Below, piece by piece: positions 52,159-60,896 of a DNA stretch of 64,000 nucleotides. Source of the stretch: Burkholderiales bacterium 70-64. Its GTDB lineage: Bacteria; Pseudomonadota; Gammaproteobacteria; Burkholderiales; Burkholderiaceae_E. The notes under the pieces were generated by a model. It saw only the letters and a program-made list of their open reading frames with translations. It did no database searches and was not told where the DNA came from. The position numbers and the translations under genes are program-made. The DNA lies in NCBI GenBank assembly GCA_001898645.1, contig MKUQ01000004.1, positions 1-64,000 on the forward strand. Reading direction: 5' to 3'. The first letter of the stretch is position 1. Each line of letters starts with the position of its first letter.

Positions 52159-53334
52159 ATGGCCGATAACGACGTCAGTCGCGAAGACCGACAGCTTCCA
52201 GCCTCGGAGCGAAGGCTGCAGAAGGCGCGCGAAGAAGGGCGCGTCGCGCGCTCGCGCGACTTCGGCCACTTCGCGATGCTGGGCGGTGCGCTGCTCGCCG
52301 CCGGCGCGTTCGGGCCCGCGCTCGGGCAGGCCTCGATCGGGATGATGCGCCGGGCCCTGCGCTTCGAGCGACCTCCTGCCCTCACCGTCGACCAGCTGCC
52401 GATGCTGCTGGCCTCGGCCGGCTTCGATGCGCTGGTCGCGGTGGCGCCGCTGGTCGGCGCGCTCGCGCTGGCGGCGATCGCGGCCAGCGCGATCCCGGGC
52501 GGCATCGTGCTGTCGACCAAAGCGCTGAGCTTCGATGCGTCCAAGCTTAGCCCGGCCAACGGGCTGAAACGCATCTTCTCGATCCGCGGCAGCGTCGAGC
52601 TGCTCAAGCTGATCGTGCTTTCGGTCACGCTCACCACGGTGGGCGCCTGGTTCGTCTCCGCCAGCCTGCCCGAGTTCGCCGGCCTGTCGGTGCAACCTCT
52701 GGCGCAGGCGCTCGACTCGGGCGTGTCGCTGATGGGCGCCGGCCTGACGACGCTGCTGGCGGTGCTGGCCATGGTCGCCCTGGCCGACCTGCCGTTCCAG
52801 TGGCTGCGGCACCGTGCCGAGCTGCGCATGACCTTCCAGGAAGCGAAGCAGGAGGCGAAGGAGTCCGAGGGGGACCCGATGCTGCGCGGGCGCATCCGGA
52901 CGCGCCAGCGCGAGATCGCCTCGCGGCGCATGCTCACGGCGGTACCCGCGGCCGACGTGGTGATCACCAACCCGACGCACTACGCGGTGGCGATCCGCTA
53001 CGACGAGCACGGCGGCGGCGCGCCGCGCGTCGTCGCCAAGGGCGTGGATCTCCTGTCGGCACGCATCCGCGATGTCGCGCGCGAGGCGGGCGTGCCGCTG
53101 GTCGGCGCGCCGCCGCTGGCGCGCGCGCTGTATGCGCACGTCGAGCTCGACCGGGAGATCCCGGTGGCCCTGTACAACGCCGTGGCGCAGGTGCTCGCCT
53201 ATGTGTATCAGCTGCGCAACTGGGTGCCCGGGCGCGGAGCTTCGCCGGTGATGCCGCAGGGGCTCGAAGTGCCCCCCGAGCTGGATCCGGCCAACGCGCC
53301 GCCGGACGGCGGTGCCGCGGGTGAGCCGCGATGA
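52159..53334 (+). CDS. flhB: Flagellar export switch protein FlhB
   Basis: A 391-residue inner-membrane protein with four TM helices and a cytoplasmic domain that self-cleaves at NPTH (ADVVITNPTHYAVAIRY near residue 275). Cleavage, with FliK, switches export from rod/hook to filament proteins. The N-terminus (SERRLQKAREEGRVARSRDF) and FQEAKQEAKESEGDP linker are typical. A 25-residue Pro/Ala tail ends the chain. It overlaps flhA by 4 bp. Confidence 0.96.
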   Translation: MADNDVSREDRQLPASERRLQKAREEGRVARSRDFGHFAMLGGALLAAGAFGPALGQASIGMMRRALRFERPPALTVDQLPMLLASAGFDALVAVAPLVGALALAAIAASAIPGGIVLSTKALSFDASKLSPANGLKRIFSIRGSVELLKLIVLSVTLTTVGAWFVSASLPEFAGLSVQPLAQALDSGVSLMGAGLTTLLAVLAMVALADLPFQWLRHRAELRMTFQEAKQEAKESEGDPMLRGRIRTRQREIASRRMLTAVPAADVVITNPTHYAVAIRYDEHGGGAPRVVAKGVDLLSARIRDVAREAGVPLVGAPPLARALYAHVELDREIPVALYNAVAQVLAYVYQLRNWVPGRGASPVMPQGLEVPPELDPANAPPDGGAAGEPR

Positions 53335-55439
53335 GCGTGACGATCGGTTCCGCTTCCACGGCCGGGGCGCGCAGCGTTCGCCTCGGTACGCTGACGCTCA
53401 ACCTTCCGCCGTGGAAGGCGCTGGCTGCACCGGTGGTCATCCTGCTGGTGCTGGCAATGATGATCCTGCCGCTGCCGGCGCCGCTGCTCGACCTGCTGTT
53501 CACCTTCAACATCGCGCTGGCGCTGCTGGTGCTGCTGGTGGCCTCCTACAGCATCCGGCCGCTCGATTTCGCCGTCTTCCCGTCGGTGCTGCTGGTCACC
53601 ACGCTGCTGCGGCTGTCGCTGAACGTCGCGTCCACGCGCGCGGTGCTGATGCACGGGCACACCGGCACCGATGCCGCCGGCAAGGTCATCGAGTCGTTCG
53701 CCAACTTCCTGATCGGCGGCAACTTCGCGGTCGGCATCATCGTGTTCTCGATCCTGACGGTGATCAACTTCGTCGTGGTCACCAAGGGCGCAGGGCGCAT
53801 CGCCGAGGTGTCGGCGCGCTTCGCCCTCGATGCCATGCCGGGCAAGCAGATGGCGATCGACGCCGATCTGAACGCCGGCCAGATCGACCAGGTGGAGGCG
53901 CGGCGGCGCCGCAGCGAGGTCTCGCGCGAGGCGGACTTCTTCGGATCGATGGATGGCGCCTCGAAGTTCGTGCGCGGCGACGCCATCGCCGGGATCCTGA
54001 TCGTGTTCATCAACATCGTCGGCGGCCTGCTGATCGGCACCATGCAGCACGCGCTGTCGATCGAGCGGGCGGCCAACAACTACGTGCTGCTGGCCATCGG
54101 CGATGCGCTCGTCGCGCAGGTGCCGGGCCTGGTGATCTCGATCGCCGCCGGCCTGATCGTCTCGCGCGTGGCCGACGACGACGACGTCGGCACCCAGGTG
54201 GCCAAGCAGCTGCTGTCGCTGCCGCGCGCGCTGGGGCTCACCGCGAGCGTGGTCGCCCTGCTCGGCCTGGTGCCGGGCATGCCCCATTTCGCCTTCCTGG
54301 CGCTGGCCGCGGCGATCGGCTATCTCGCGTGGTGGCTGTCGCGCCAGCAGGCGGCGCGTGCCGACGCGGCGCCTGCGGCCGAGGCGCCGGCTGCGAGCAC
54401 CGAGGCGAGCTGGGACGACGTCGAGCCGGTCGACATGCTTGCGCTGGAAGTGGGCTACCGCCTGATCGCGCTGGTCGATCGCGACCGCGGCAGCGACCTG
54501 CTCACGCGGATCAAGGGCGTGCGCAAGAAGTTCGCCCACGAAGTCGGTTTCCTGCCGCCCTCGGTGCACGTGCGCGACCAGCTCGAGCTGAAGCCGAGCG
54601 GCTATCGCGTGCTGCTCAAGGGCGTGGTCGTCGGCGAAGGCGAGGCCTTCCCTGGCATGATGCTGGCGATCAATCCGGGCTCGGCGAGCGCCACCCTGAC
54701 CGGGACCGCCACCCGCGACCCGGCCTTCGGGCTGCCTGCGACCTGGATCGACGCCATGCAGCGCGAGGCGGCACAGGCAGCCGGCTACACGGTGGTCGAT
54801 GCGGCCACCGTGGTGGCCACGCATCTCCATCACCTCATGCAGACGCACGCTTCGCGCCTGCTCGGACGCACCGAGGCGCAGCAGTTGCTCGAGCACCTGG
54901 CCCGCTACGCGCCCAAGCTCGCCGAGGAGGTCGTACCCAAGCTGGTGCCGATGCCGGTGTTCCACAAGGTGCTGCAGAACCTGCTCGACGAGGCGGTGCA
55001 CGTGCGTGACCTGCGCGGCATCGTCGAGGCGCTCGGCGAGCACGGCGCGCGCACCCAGGATGCCACGGAGCTCACGCGCGAGGTGCGCATCGCGCTCGCG
55101 CCGGCGATCGTGCAGCAGACCTTCGGGCCGACCCGGGAGCTCAGCGTGATCGCCATCGAGCCCGCGCTCGAGAACCTGCTGGTGCAGGCGTTCGGACCCA
55201 ATGCCGGCTCGTCGCTCGAGCCGGGCGTGGCCGAATACCTGCAGACCGCCGGCGCCGAGGCGGCGCGCAGGCAGGAGGATGAAGGTCATCCGTCGTGCCT
55301 GCTCGTGCCCGACCGCATCCGCGTGCCGCTGGCGCGGCTGCTCAAGAAAGCCGCGCCGCGCCTGCGCGTGCTCGGACATGCCGAGATCCCGGATACCCAC
55401 TCGATTCGAATCGGACGACTGATCGGAGAAGCGAAGTGA
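53331..55439 (+). CDS. flhA: Flagellar export protein FlhA
   Basis: A 702-residue export gate protein. Eight predicted TM helices lie in the first 320 residues, with the conserved FHIPEP-type loops (SYSIRPLDFAVFPSVLLVTTLLRLSLNVASTR, DAMPGKQMAIDADLNAG, EADFFGSMDGASKFVRGDAIAGI). The cytoplasmic part, with DMLALEVGYRLIALVD and LAINPGSASATL, forms the nonameric ring that receives substrates. Linked by 4-bp overlaps to flhB and flhF. Confidence 0.96.
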   Translation: MSVTIGSASTAGARSVRLGTLTLNLPPWKALAAPVVILLVLAMMILPLPAPLLDLLFTFNIALALLVLLVASYSIRPLDFAVFPSVLLVTTLLRLSLNVASTRAVLMHGHTGTDAAGKVIESFANFLIGGNFAVGIIVFSILTVINFVVVTKGAGRIAEVSARFALDAMPGKQMAIDADLNAGQIDQVEARRRRSEVSREADFFGSMDGASKFVRGDAIAGILIVFINIVGGLLIGTMQHALSIERAANNYVLLAIGDALVAQVPGLVISIAAGLIVSRVADDDDVGTQVAKQLLSLPRALGLTASVVALLGLVPGMPHFAFLALAAAIGYLAWWLSRQQAARADAAPAAEAPAASTEASWDDVEPVDMLALEVGYRLIALVDRDRGSDLLTRIKGVRKKFAHEVGFLPPSVHVRDQLELKPSGYRVLLKGVVVGEGEAFPGMMLAINPGSASATLTGTATRDPAFGLPATWIDAMQREAAQAAGYTVVDAATVVATHLHHLMQTHASRLLGRTEAQQLLEHLARYAPKLAEEVVPKLVPMPVFHKVLQNLLDEAVHVRDLRGIVEALGEHGARTQDATELTREVRIALAPAIVQQTFGPTRELSVIAIEPALENLLVQAFGPNAGSSLEPGVAEYLQTAGAEAARRQEDEGHPSCLLVPDRIRVPLARLLKKAAPRLRVLGHAEIPDTHSIRIGRLIGEAK

Positions 55440-56707
55440 ACGTCAAACGATATTTCGCCCGTACCGCGCGCGAGGCCATGGACCGCGTGCGCACCGAGCT
55501 CGGCGCGGACGCGGTCGTGCTCAGGAACCGGCCGGTGGCGGGCGGGGTCGAGATCTTCGCGCTCGCCGAGGGTGAGCTGCCCGGCGAGGACGATGCGGTG
55601 CCGGCGCCGACACCGACGGCGGGCGCCGAACCGCCCATGAGCACCGTGCGCTTCGAGAACTACGTGCGCGAACGCCAGCGCCGGCGGCTCGAGACATCGC
55701 CCGAGCGCGCTGTACCGCCCGAGGCACAGGGCGAGGCGCAGGATCTTCAATCGCTCCTGGCAGAGCTGCGCGAGATGCGCGGCGCGCTTTCCGACCAGCT
55801 CGAATCGATGATGTGGTTCGAGGGGGTCCGCCGCCGCCCGGCGCAGTCGAGGATGCTGCGCCGCCTGCTCGAGGCCGGCTTTTCGCCGCTGCTCTCGCGC
55901 ACGCTGGTGAATCACCTGCCGGCGGATTTCGGCCCGGAGGAAGCGGAGAGCTGGCTGCGCGAGGCGCTGGTGCGCAACCTGCGCATCGACTCGCCCGAGC
56001 ACACGATCTTCGATGCCGGTGGCACTTTCGCGCTGCTCGGACCGACCGGCGTCGGCAAGACCACGACCGCGGCCAAGATCGCCGCGCAGTTCGCGCTCAA
56101 GCACGGCGCCCAGGCGGTCGGACTGATCACCGCGGACGTCTACCGTATCGGCGCGCAGGATCAGCTGCGCACGTTCGGCCGGCTGCTCGGGGTGCCCGTG
56201 CAGGTGGCCTACGACGTCTCGACGCTGGCCGACTTCCTGCAGATGCACATGAGCAAGAAGCTCGTGCTGATCGACACCGCCGGCATGGCGCAGCGCGACG
56301 AGCGCGTCGGCGAGCTGCTGGCGGCGCTGTCCTCGGCGCAGGTGCGCAAGGTGCTCGTCGTCAACGCGGCCTCCCAGGCCGACGCCATCGACGAATCGAT
56401 CGAGGCGTACCAGGGCCGCGGCGCCGCCGGCGTGGTGCTCTCGAAGGTCGACGAGGCGGTGCGTCTGGGCGGCGCGCTCGACTGCCTGATCCGCCACCGC
56501 CTCACGCTGCAGGGGGTGGCCAACGGGCAGCGCGTTCCCGAGGACTGGCACCGGCCGGAGCCGCGTATGCTGGTCGAGCGGGCGCTGGCGAGCGATGCCG
56601 GCACGGCGATGGCCTCGTTCGCGTTCGAGGAGGCCGAGCTGGCCATGCTGGTGAGCGCCGGCGCGCGCACGAGCGCCGCGGGCGCGCGCGAGCCGCAGCG
56701 TGTTTGA
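55436..56707 (+). CDS. flhF: Flagellar SRP-like GTPase FlhF
   Basis: A 423-residue protein from GTG 55436 (GTGA overlap with flhA). The basic N-terminal B-domain (VKRYFARTAREAMDRVRTELGADAVVL) is followed by a linker and an SRP-type NG domain: P-loop LLGPTGVGKTTTAAKIAAQF, TADVYRIGAQDQLRTF, and LVLIDTAGMAQRDERV. FlhF sets number and polar site of flagella in many bacteria. The last 70 residues are less typical. It overlaps flhG by 8 bp. Confidence 0.94.
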   Translation: MNVKRYFARTAREAMDRVRTELGADAVVLRNRPVAGGVEIFALAEGELPGEDDAVPAPTPTAGAEPPMSTVRFENYVRERQRRRLETSPERAVPPEAQGEAQDLQSLLAELREMRGALSDQLESMMWFEGVRRRPAQSRMLRRLLEAGFSPLLSRTLVNHLPADFGPEEAESWLREALVRNLRIDSPEHTIFDAGGTFALLGPTGVGKTTTAAKIAAQFALKHGAQAVGLITADVYRIGAQDQLRTFGRLLGVPVQVAYDVSTLADFLQMHMSKKLVLIDTAGMAQRDERVGELLAALSSAQVRKVLVVNAASQADAIDESIEAYQGRGAAGVVLSKVDEAVRLGGALDCLIRHRLTLQGVANGQRVPEDWHRPEPRMLVERALASDAGTAMASFAFEEAELAMLVSAGARTSAAGAREPQRV

Positions 56708-57365
56708 GCCCGCCCACGACCAGGCCGCCGGCCTGCGCCAGCTGTTTCGCGCGGGAAGGCCGGCGCTGCTGCCCCTGGGCTGCACCAGCGGCGACGCCGC
56801 CGAGCGAGCCGCTGTTGCTGCGCTGGCGCAGGCGCTGACGCGTGCGGGACATCGCCCGGTGCTGGTCGACCTCCTCGGGGGCACCGTGCCGGAGGGAGCG
56901 TTCGCATGCGTCGATGCCGACCGCCTGCTCGGCCACGGCGCCGGCGCGCGCGAGCTGCTCGCGTTGATCCGCTCGCTGCGCGGCCGTGCCGCGGGCGGCT
57001 TCGACGTGGTGCTGGTCGCGGCCGACCCGCTGCGGCTGGCCGATCTCACGGCCGGCGTGGCGCAGCGCATCGTGCTCGTGGGCCGGGCGCAGCGCAGCGG
57101 CCTGGCGCACGCCTACGCCCAGGTCAAGGCGCTGCATCTGGCGCACGGGTTGGGCGACTACGTCACCGCCTTCCTCGATGCGGACTCGCCCGCCAGCGCG
57201 CTCGCCTGGCATCGCCGGCTGGCCGACGCCGCTGCCCGCTTTCTCGGGGTCGCCGTCGAATTCGGTGGAGTCCTGGCCGCCCGCGCCGATCGAGGCGACC
57301 GGGACCGTTTCGCGCTCGATGCGCTCGGGTGGTCGAGCCCGATGCCGGTGTCGGTGCTGCGATGA
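56700..57365 (+). CDS. flhG: Degenerate FlhG/FleN-like protein
   Basis: A 221-residue protein in the flhG slot, from GTG 56700 overlapping flhF. The N-terminus DQAAGLRQLFRAGRP matches the DQAxGLR motif by which FlhG stimulates FlhF. The ATPase core is eroded: where ParA/MinD proteins have KGGxGKT, this has LGCTSGDAAERAAVAAL with no Lys, and the Switch regions are not recognisable; FDVVLVAADPLRLADLTAG and QRIVLVG keep the fold pattern. At about 220 residues it is shorter than typical FlhG (about 270-300). I infer it no longer binds ATP but may still contact FlhF. Confidence 0.75.
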   Translation: MFEPAHDQAAGLRQLFRAGRPALLPLGCTSGDAAERAAVAALAQALTRAGHRPVLVDLLGGTVPEGAFACVDADRLLGHGAGARELLALIRSLRGRAAGGFDVVLVAADPLRLADLTAGVAQRIVLVGRAQRSGLAHAYAQVKALHLAHGLGDYVTAFLDADSPASALAWHRRLADAAARFLGVAVEFGGVLAARADRGDRDRFALDALGWSSPMPVSVLR

Positions 57366-57396
57366 GTCCGCGTTGAACCGACGAGGCTTGCATCCG

Positions 57397-58113
57397 ATGT
57401 ATACCGCGCAAGGAACCTTGGACCGCGAGAGCGCCATCGACCGCTATGGATCGATGGTGCGGCGTATCGCCAGCCAGTTGATCGGCCGGCTGCCGGCCAA
57501 CGTCGAATTCGACGACCTCGTGCAGGCCGGCATGATCGGCCTGTTCGACGCCATGAAGCGCTACGAGACCGACCGCGGCGCGCAGTTCGAGACTTTCGCC
57601 ACGCAGCGCGTGCGCGGCGCGATGCTCGACGAGCTGCGCGGGGCCGACTGGCTGCCGCGCTCGGTGCGGCGCAGCCAGCGGACCATCGAGTCGGGCATCC
57701 ATCGCGCCGAGCAGCGGCTCGGGCGCGCAGCGAGCGAGAGCGAGATCGCCGGGGAGCTCGGCCTCGGGCTGGAGGAGTACCAGCACCTGCTGGCCGACGC
57801 GCGCGGCGCGCAGCTGGTGCACATCGACGATCACGATGATGCCGACGAGGAGGGCAGCTTCGTCGAGCGCACGTTGGCCGCGCCCGGCGGCGATCCGTTC
57901 GAGGTCCTCGGCGACGTGCGCTTCCGCCATGCGCTGGCGGCGGCGATCGAGCGTCTGCCGGAACGCGAACGACTGGTCATGGGGATGTATTACGAGCAGG
58001 ACATGAACCTCAAGGAGATCGGCGCGGTGCTGGGCGTGACCGAGTCGCGAATCTCCCAGTTGCACAGCCAGGCGGTCGCGCGTCTGCGTACGCAGATGAA
58101 GCACTGGACCTGA
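57397..58113 (+). CDS. fliA: RNA polymerase sigma factor FliA (sigma-28)
   Basis: A 238-residue sigma-70-family protein without region 1.1. Region 2 ([51 protein letters not shown]), region 3 ([21 protein letters not shown]) and region 4 with its helix-turn-helix ([29 protein letters not shown]) are all present. It directs class III genes (fliC, che, mot, flgM) and is held by FlgM until the hook is complete. Start ATG 57397, 31 bp after flhG. It ends the flhB-fliA operon. Confidence 0.96.
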   Translation: MYTAQGTLDRESAIDRYGSMVRRIASQLIGRLPANVEFDDLVQAGMIGLFDAMKRYETDRGAQFETFATQRVRGAMLDELRGADWLPRSVRRSQRTIESGIHRAEQRLGRAASESEIAGELGLGLEEYQHLLADARGAQLVHIDDHDDADEEGSFVERTLAAPGGDPFEVLGDVRFRHALAAAIERLPERERLVMGMYYEQDMNLKEIGAVLGVTESRISQLHSQAVARLRTQMKHWT

Positions 58114-58119
58114 AGGGGC

Positions 58120-58146
58120 TCAGGTCTGCCGCTTTCCGGCCGATAA
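58120..58146 (+). promoter_or_regulatory. Probable FliA (sigma-28) promoter of the MCP gene
   Basis: TCAGGTCT, 11 bases, GCCGATAA (exact -10). It begins 7 bp after the fliA stop and ends 42 bp before the MCP ATG. Confidence 0.7.
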
Positions 58147-58187
58147 CAGTCTCCGGATTCCTCAATCTCCGAGTAAAGAAGCAGACA

Positions 58188-60020
58188 ATGTTCCGCAAAC
58201 TGAGCTTCAAGCGAAAGATCCTCGTGCTGGTCGTCACGGCGGTTCTCGGCTTCGTGGTCCTGTCCGTGATTTCCACGATGAGAAACGAACGCATCGTGAT
58301 CGAGGGGCGCCGCGCCGAGCTGGTGACCGCGGTGCAGTCGGCCTACAACATCGCTGCGGCCTACCAGGCGCGCGCCGCCTCGGGCGCGATGCCCGAGGCG
58401 GAGGCGCGCCGCGCGGCGATCGAGGCGATTCGCGTCGCGCGCTACGGCGGCGCGGACGGCAAGTCCGAGTACTTCTACATCTGGACCACCGACGGCTCCA
58501 CGGTGATGCACCCGATGCGCCCCGAATGGGACGGCAAGCCGATGCTCGGCAAGCTGCTGGATGCCAACGGCGGGGATACGCTCAAGCGCCTGCTCGATGC
58601 GGTGGCGGCCGACTCCGGCGGGCGTGCGTTCGCGCAGGCGTATTTCCCGCGGCCCGGTCAGACCCGGGCAGTGCCCAAGCTGCAGTTCGGCATGAAGGTC
58701 GGCGGGTGGAACTGGGTGGTCGGCTCGGGCGTCTACATGGACGACCTCGACGCCCTGGTGCATCAAGGGCGGATCGTCGATGGCGCGATCGCGCTGGCGC
58801 TGCTGGCGGTCGTCGCCGGCGTCGGCTACGTGATCGCGCGCGGCGTGCTGCGACAGATCGGCGGCGAACCGTCCGAGGCCATGGCCGTGATGGAGGAGGT
58901 CGCTCGCGGCAATCTCGGCGCGCACATCCGGCACACCGCCCCCGGCAGCCTCATGCACGGCCTGGAAACCATGATCGCCGCACTGCGCCGGACCATCGAG
59001 CAGGTGCGCACCTCCACCGAGAGCATCCGCACGGCATCGAACGAGATCGCGATCGGGAACACCGATCTGAGCCAGCGCACCGAGGAGACGGCTTCGAGCC
59101 TGCAGCAGACGGCATCGTCGCTCGAGCATCTGACCTCGACCGTACGGCAGACCGCGGACTCGGCGCGCACGGCGAGCCAGCTGGCGACGGCTGCCTCGGA
59201 CACGGCCGCGCGCGGCGGCGAGGTCGTCGAGCAGGTCGTCACGACGATGAACGGCATCGACGAATCGAGCCGCCGGATCGCCGACATCATCGGCACCATC
59301 GACGGCATCGCGTTCCAGACCAACATCCTGGCGTTGAACGCGGCGGTGGAAGCCGCGCGCGCCGGTGAGCAGGGTCGCGGCTTCGCGGTGGTGGCCAGCG
59401 AGGTGCGCAGCCTGGCGCAGCGCAGCGCCGGTGCGGCCAAGGAGATCAAGGCGCTGATCCAGACCAGCGTCGAGCGGGTCGAGACGGGGTCGAAGCTCGT
59501 CGGAGACGCAGGTGCGACCATGCGCGAGATCGTCGTCAGCGTGCAGCGCGTGACCGACATCATCGGAGAGATCACGGCTGCCTCGACCGGGCAGAGCACG
59601 GAGATCGGCCAGATCAACACGGCGGTCGGCCAGCTCGACCAGATGACCCAGCAGAACGCGGCCCTGGTCGAGGAATCGGCGGCGGCCGCGGAGAGCCTCA
59701 AGCAGCAGGCGCTGAAGCTCGGCGAGGTGGTCGGGGTGTTCCGGCTCGGCACCAGCGTGCTGCGCAGCGCCGCCGCCGGCACCACCGATGACCTCGACAC
59801 GGCCGGCGCCGTGATCGCGCGGGCGCGCGATACGTCGCGGCCGACGGCAGCGCCGGTAGCCAGGGCTGCGGTGACGCCGCCGGCCAGGAAGATCACGCCG
59901 GCAGCGGCCGCCGTCACCCCGGCATCGGCCGGCGCGTCGAATTCGCCGCGCACTGCCGCCAGGACGGCGCCGCGCAAGGTGGAAGTCGAGGCCGAGACCG
60001 AAGGCTGGGAGACGTTCTGA
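58188..60020 (+). CDS. Methyl-accepting chemotaxis protein with single Cache sensor and tether
   Basis: A 610-residue chemoreceptor. TM1 near 12-30, periplasmic sCache-type domain to about 190 ([24 protein letters not shown], then [17 protein letters not shown]), TM2 near 193-215, a HAMP-like linker and the MCP hairpin with [18 protein letters not shown]. sCache domains often bind small organic acids. The chain ends EGWETF, matching the Tar-type NWETF pentapeptide that binds CheR and CheB. It has its own sigma-28-type promoter. Confidence 0.94.
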   Translation: MFRKLSFKRKILVLVVTAVLGFVVLSVISTMRNERIVIEGRRAELVTAVQSAYNIAAAYQARAASGAMPEAEARRAAIEAIRVARYGGADGKSEYFYIWTTDGSTVMHPMRPEWDGKPMLGKLLDANGGDTLKRLLDAVAADSGGRAFAQAYFPRPGQTRAVPKLQFGMKVGGWNWVVGSGVYMDDLDALVHQGRIVDGAIALALLAVVAGVGYVIARGVLRQIGGEPSEAMAVMEEVARGNLGAHIRHTAPGSLMHGLETMIAALRRTIEQVRTSTESIRTASNEIAIGNTDLSQRTEETASSLQQTASSLEHLTSTVRQTADSARTASQLATAASDTAARGGEVVEQVVTTMNGIDESSRRIADIIGTIDGIAFQTNILALNAAVEAARAGEQGRGFAVVASEVRSLAQRSAGAAKEIKALIQTSVERVETGSKLVGDAGATMREIVVSVQRVTDIIGEITAASTGQSTEIGQINTAVGQLDQMTQQNAALVEESAAAAESLKQQALKLGEVVGVFRLGTSVLRSAAAGTTDDLDTAGAVIARARDTSRPTAAPVARAAVTPPARKITPAAAAVTPASAGASNSPRTAARTAPRKVEVEAETEGWETF

Positions 60021-60058
60021 CCGGACCGGCCGGCCGGGAAGGCGGCCGGACGCGGGAA

Positions 60059-60078
60059 GGCCGGGCGCGAGCCCGGCC
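60059..60078. terminator. Hairpin between convergent mcp and flgN
   Basis: GGCCGGGC, loop GCGA, GCCCGGCC: a perfect 8-bp stem 39 bp after the MCP stop. No T-run follows, so termination strength is uncertain. Confidence 0.5.
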
Positions 60079-60128
60079 ATGCTCGGAGCCGAGGCGGTCG
60101 AGAACCCCGAGAACCGGAATCCAGGCCG

Positions 60129-60491
60129 TCAGGCCGAGAACGCCCCGCGTCGCGGGGCGTTCGCGCGTGCCAGGCCGCGATCGGTGTAGGTATGTTCGGG
60201 AGCGACCAGCGCATCGAAGGCGCGCAGCGCCTGCTGGGCCGCGCGCTGCGCAAGGAGCGCATTCGCTTCGAGGGCGGCGCCCAGTTGGGGGCGCAGCGGG
60301 GCGAGTTCAGCCGCGGCGCCGGCGCCCTCGACGGGGGCTTGCCGGCACGCGGCGATCCACGCCGAGAGGCGGGCATTGGCGGCTTCGAGCCGGTCGGCGT
60401 CGCGCGCGAGCATCGCCTGGCGCTGCTCCTCGAGCAGCGCCAGGCCGTCCGCCGGCGATGTCTGCGACGAACGACGGGCGCCGTCGGTCAT
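60129..60491 (-). CDS. flgN: Flagellar chaperone FlgN
   Basis: A 120-residue helical chaperone for hook-junction proteins FlgK and FlgL. Pattern typical of FlgN: LALLEEQRQAMLARDADRLEAANARLSAWI, then a second long helix (LRPQLGAALEANALLAQRAAQQALRAFDALV) and YTDRGLA at the C-terminus. The ATG overlaps the flgM stop by 4 bp. A hairpin is encoded in its last codons (60138-60162). Confidence 0.87.
   Translation of the reverse strand: MTDGARRSSQTSPADGLALLEEQRQAMLARDADRLEAANARLSAWIAACRQAPVEGAGAAAELAPLRPQLGAALEANALLAQRAAQQALRAFDALVAPEHTYTDRGLARANAPRRGAFSA
60138..60162 (-). terminator. Hairpin inside the 3' end of flgN
   Basis: GAACGCCCCGC (60138-60148), loop GTC, GCGGGGCGTTC (60152-60162): a perfect 11-bp stem lying in the codons for the last residues of FlgN, followed on the minus strand by TCGGCC. 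It could end the flgAMN transcript from within the coding region. Confidence 0.5.
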
Positions 60492-60802
60492 TTCTGCTGG
60501 CGCGACAGCGTCTCGAGCAGCTCGGCTGCCTGCGAGATCATCTTGTCGGCGACTGCGTGCACGTTGACGTGGAAGCGCCCTTCGCGCAGCGCCGTCTTCA
60601 CTTCCTCGACTTTCGCCGCGTTCACCGGCGTACCGTCGGCGGTCAGCGCCTTCGATGTCTGTGACAGCCGCACGGCGTCGGCATCAGTCGCCTTTTCCAC
60701 TGTGCCGGAGCCGCCGCTGCGGGCGGTTGCGGCAGCCGTGCTGTTGCTTTGGCGCAACGAGGCGTCGGTTTGCTGGATGTCAGCGGGTTTGCCGATCTTC
60801 AT
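60488..60802 (-). CDS. flgM: Anti-sigma-28 factor FlgM
   Basis: A 104-residue secreted anti-sigma factor that binds FliA until hook completion. Start ATG 60802 (MKIGKPADIQ). The C-terminal FliA-binding region is recognisable: DAVRLSQTSKALTADG, VNAAKVEEVKTALREGRFHVNVHAVADKMISQAAELL. It overlaps flgN by 4 bp and has a sigma-28-type promoter 46-72 bp upstream. Confidence 0.94.
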   Translation of the reverse strand: MKIGKPADIQQTDASLRQSNSTAAATARSGGSGTVEKATDADAVRLSQTSKALTADGTPVNAAKVEEVKTALREGRFHVNVHAVADKMISQAAELLETLSRQQK

Positions 60803-60847
60803 GGCGAGTCCCCTATGGAATCCGGGATTCACACCCGGATGCCGCCA

Positions 60848-60874
60848 GTTTCGGCCGGAATGCGCCGAACTTGA
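60848..60874 (-). promoter_or_regulatory. Probable FliA (sigma-28) promoter of flgM-flgN
   Basis: Minus strand: TCAAGTTC (6 of 8 to TAAAGTTT), 11 bases, GCCGAAAC (6 of 8). It lies in the 94-bp flgA-flgM gap. A class III flgM promoter is also the rule in enterobacteria. Confidence 0.65.
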
Positions 60875-60896
60875 GGGTGCGTACGGGAAGGCCTGT

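Noticed and set aside
49612-53139. 1175-residue minus-strand frame across flhC, motA, motB and flhB
   Set aside because: It lies entirely opposite recognised flagellar genes and has shadow composition (His/Arg/Gln-rich, no motifs).
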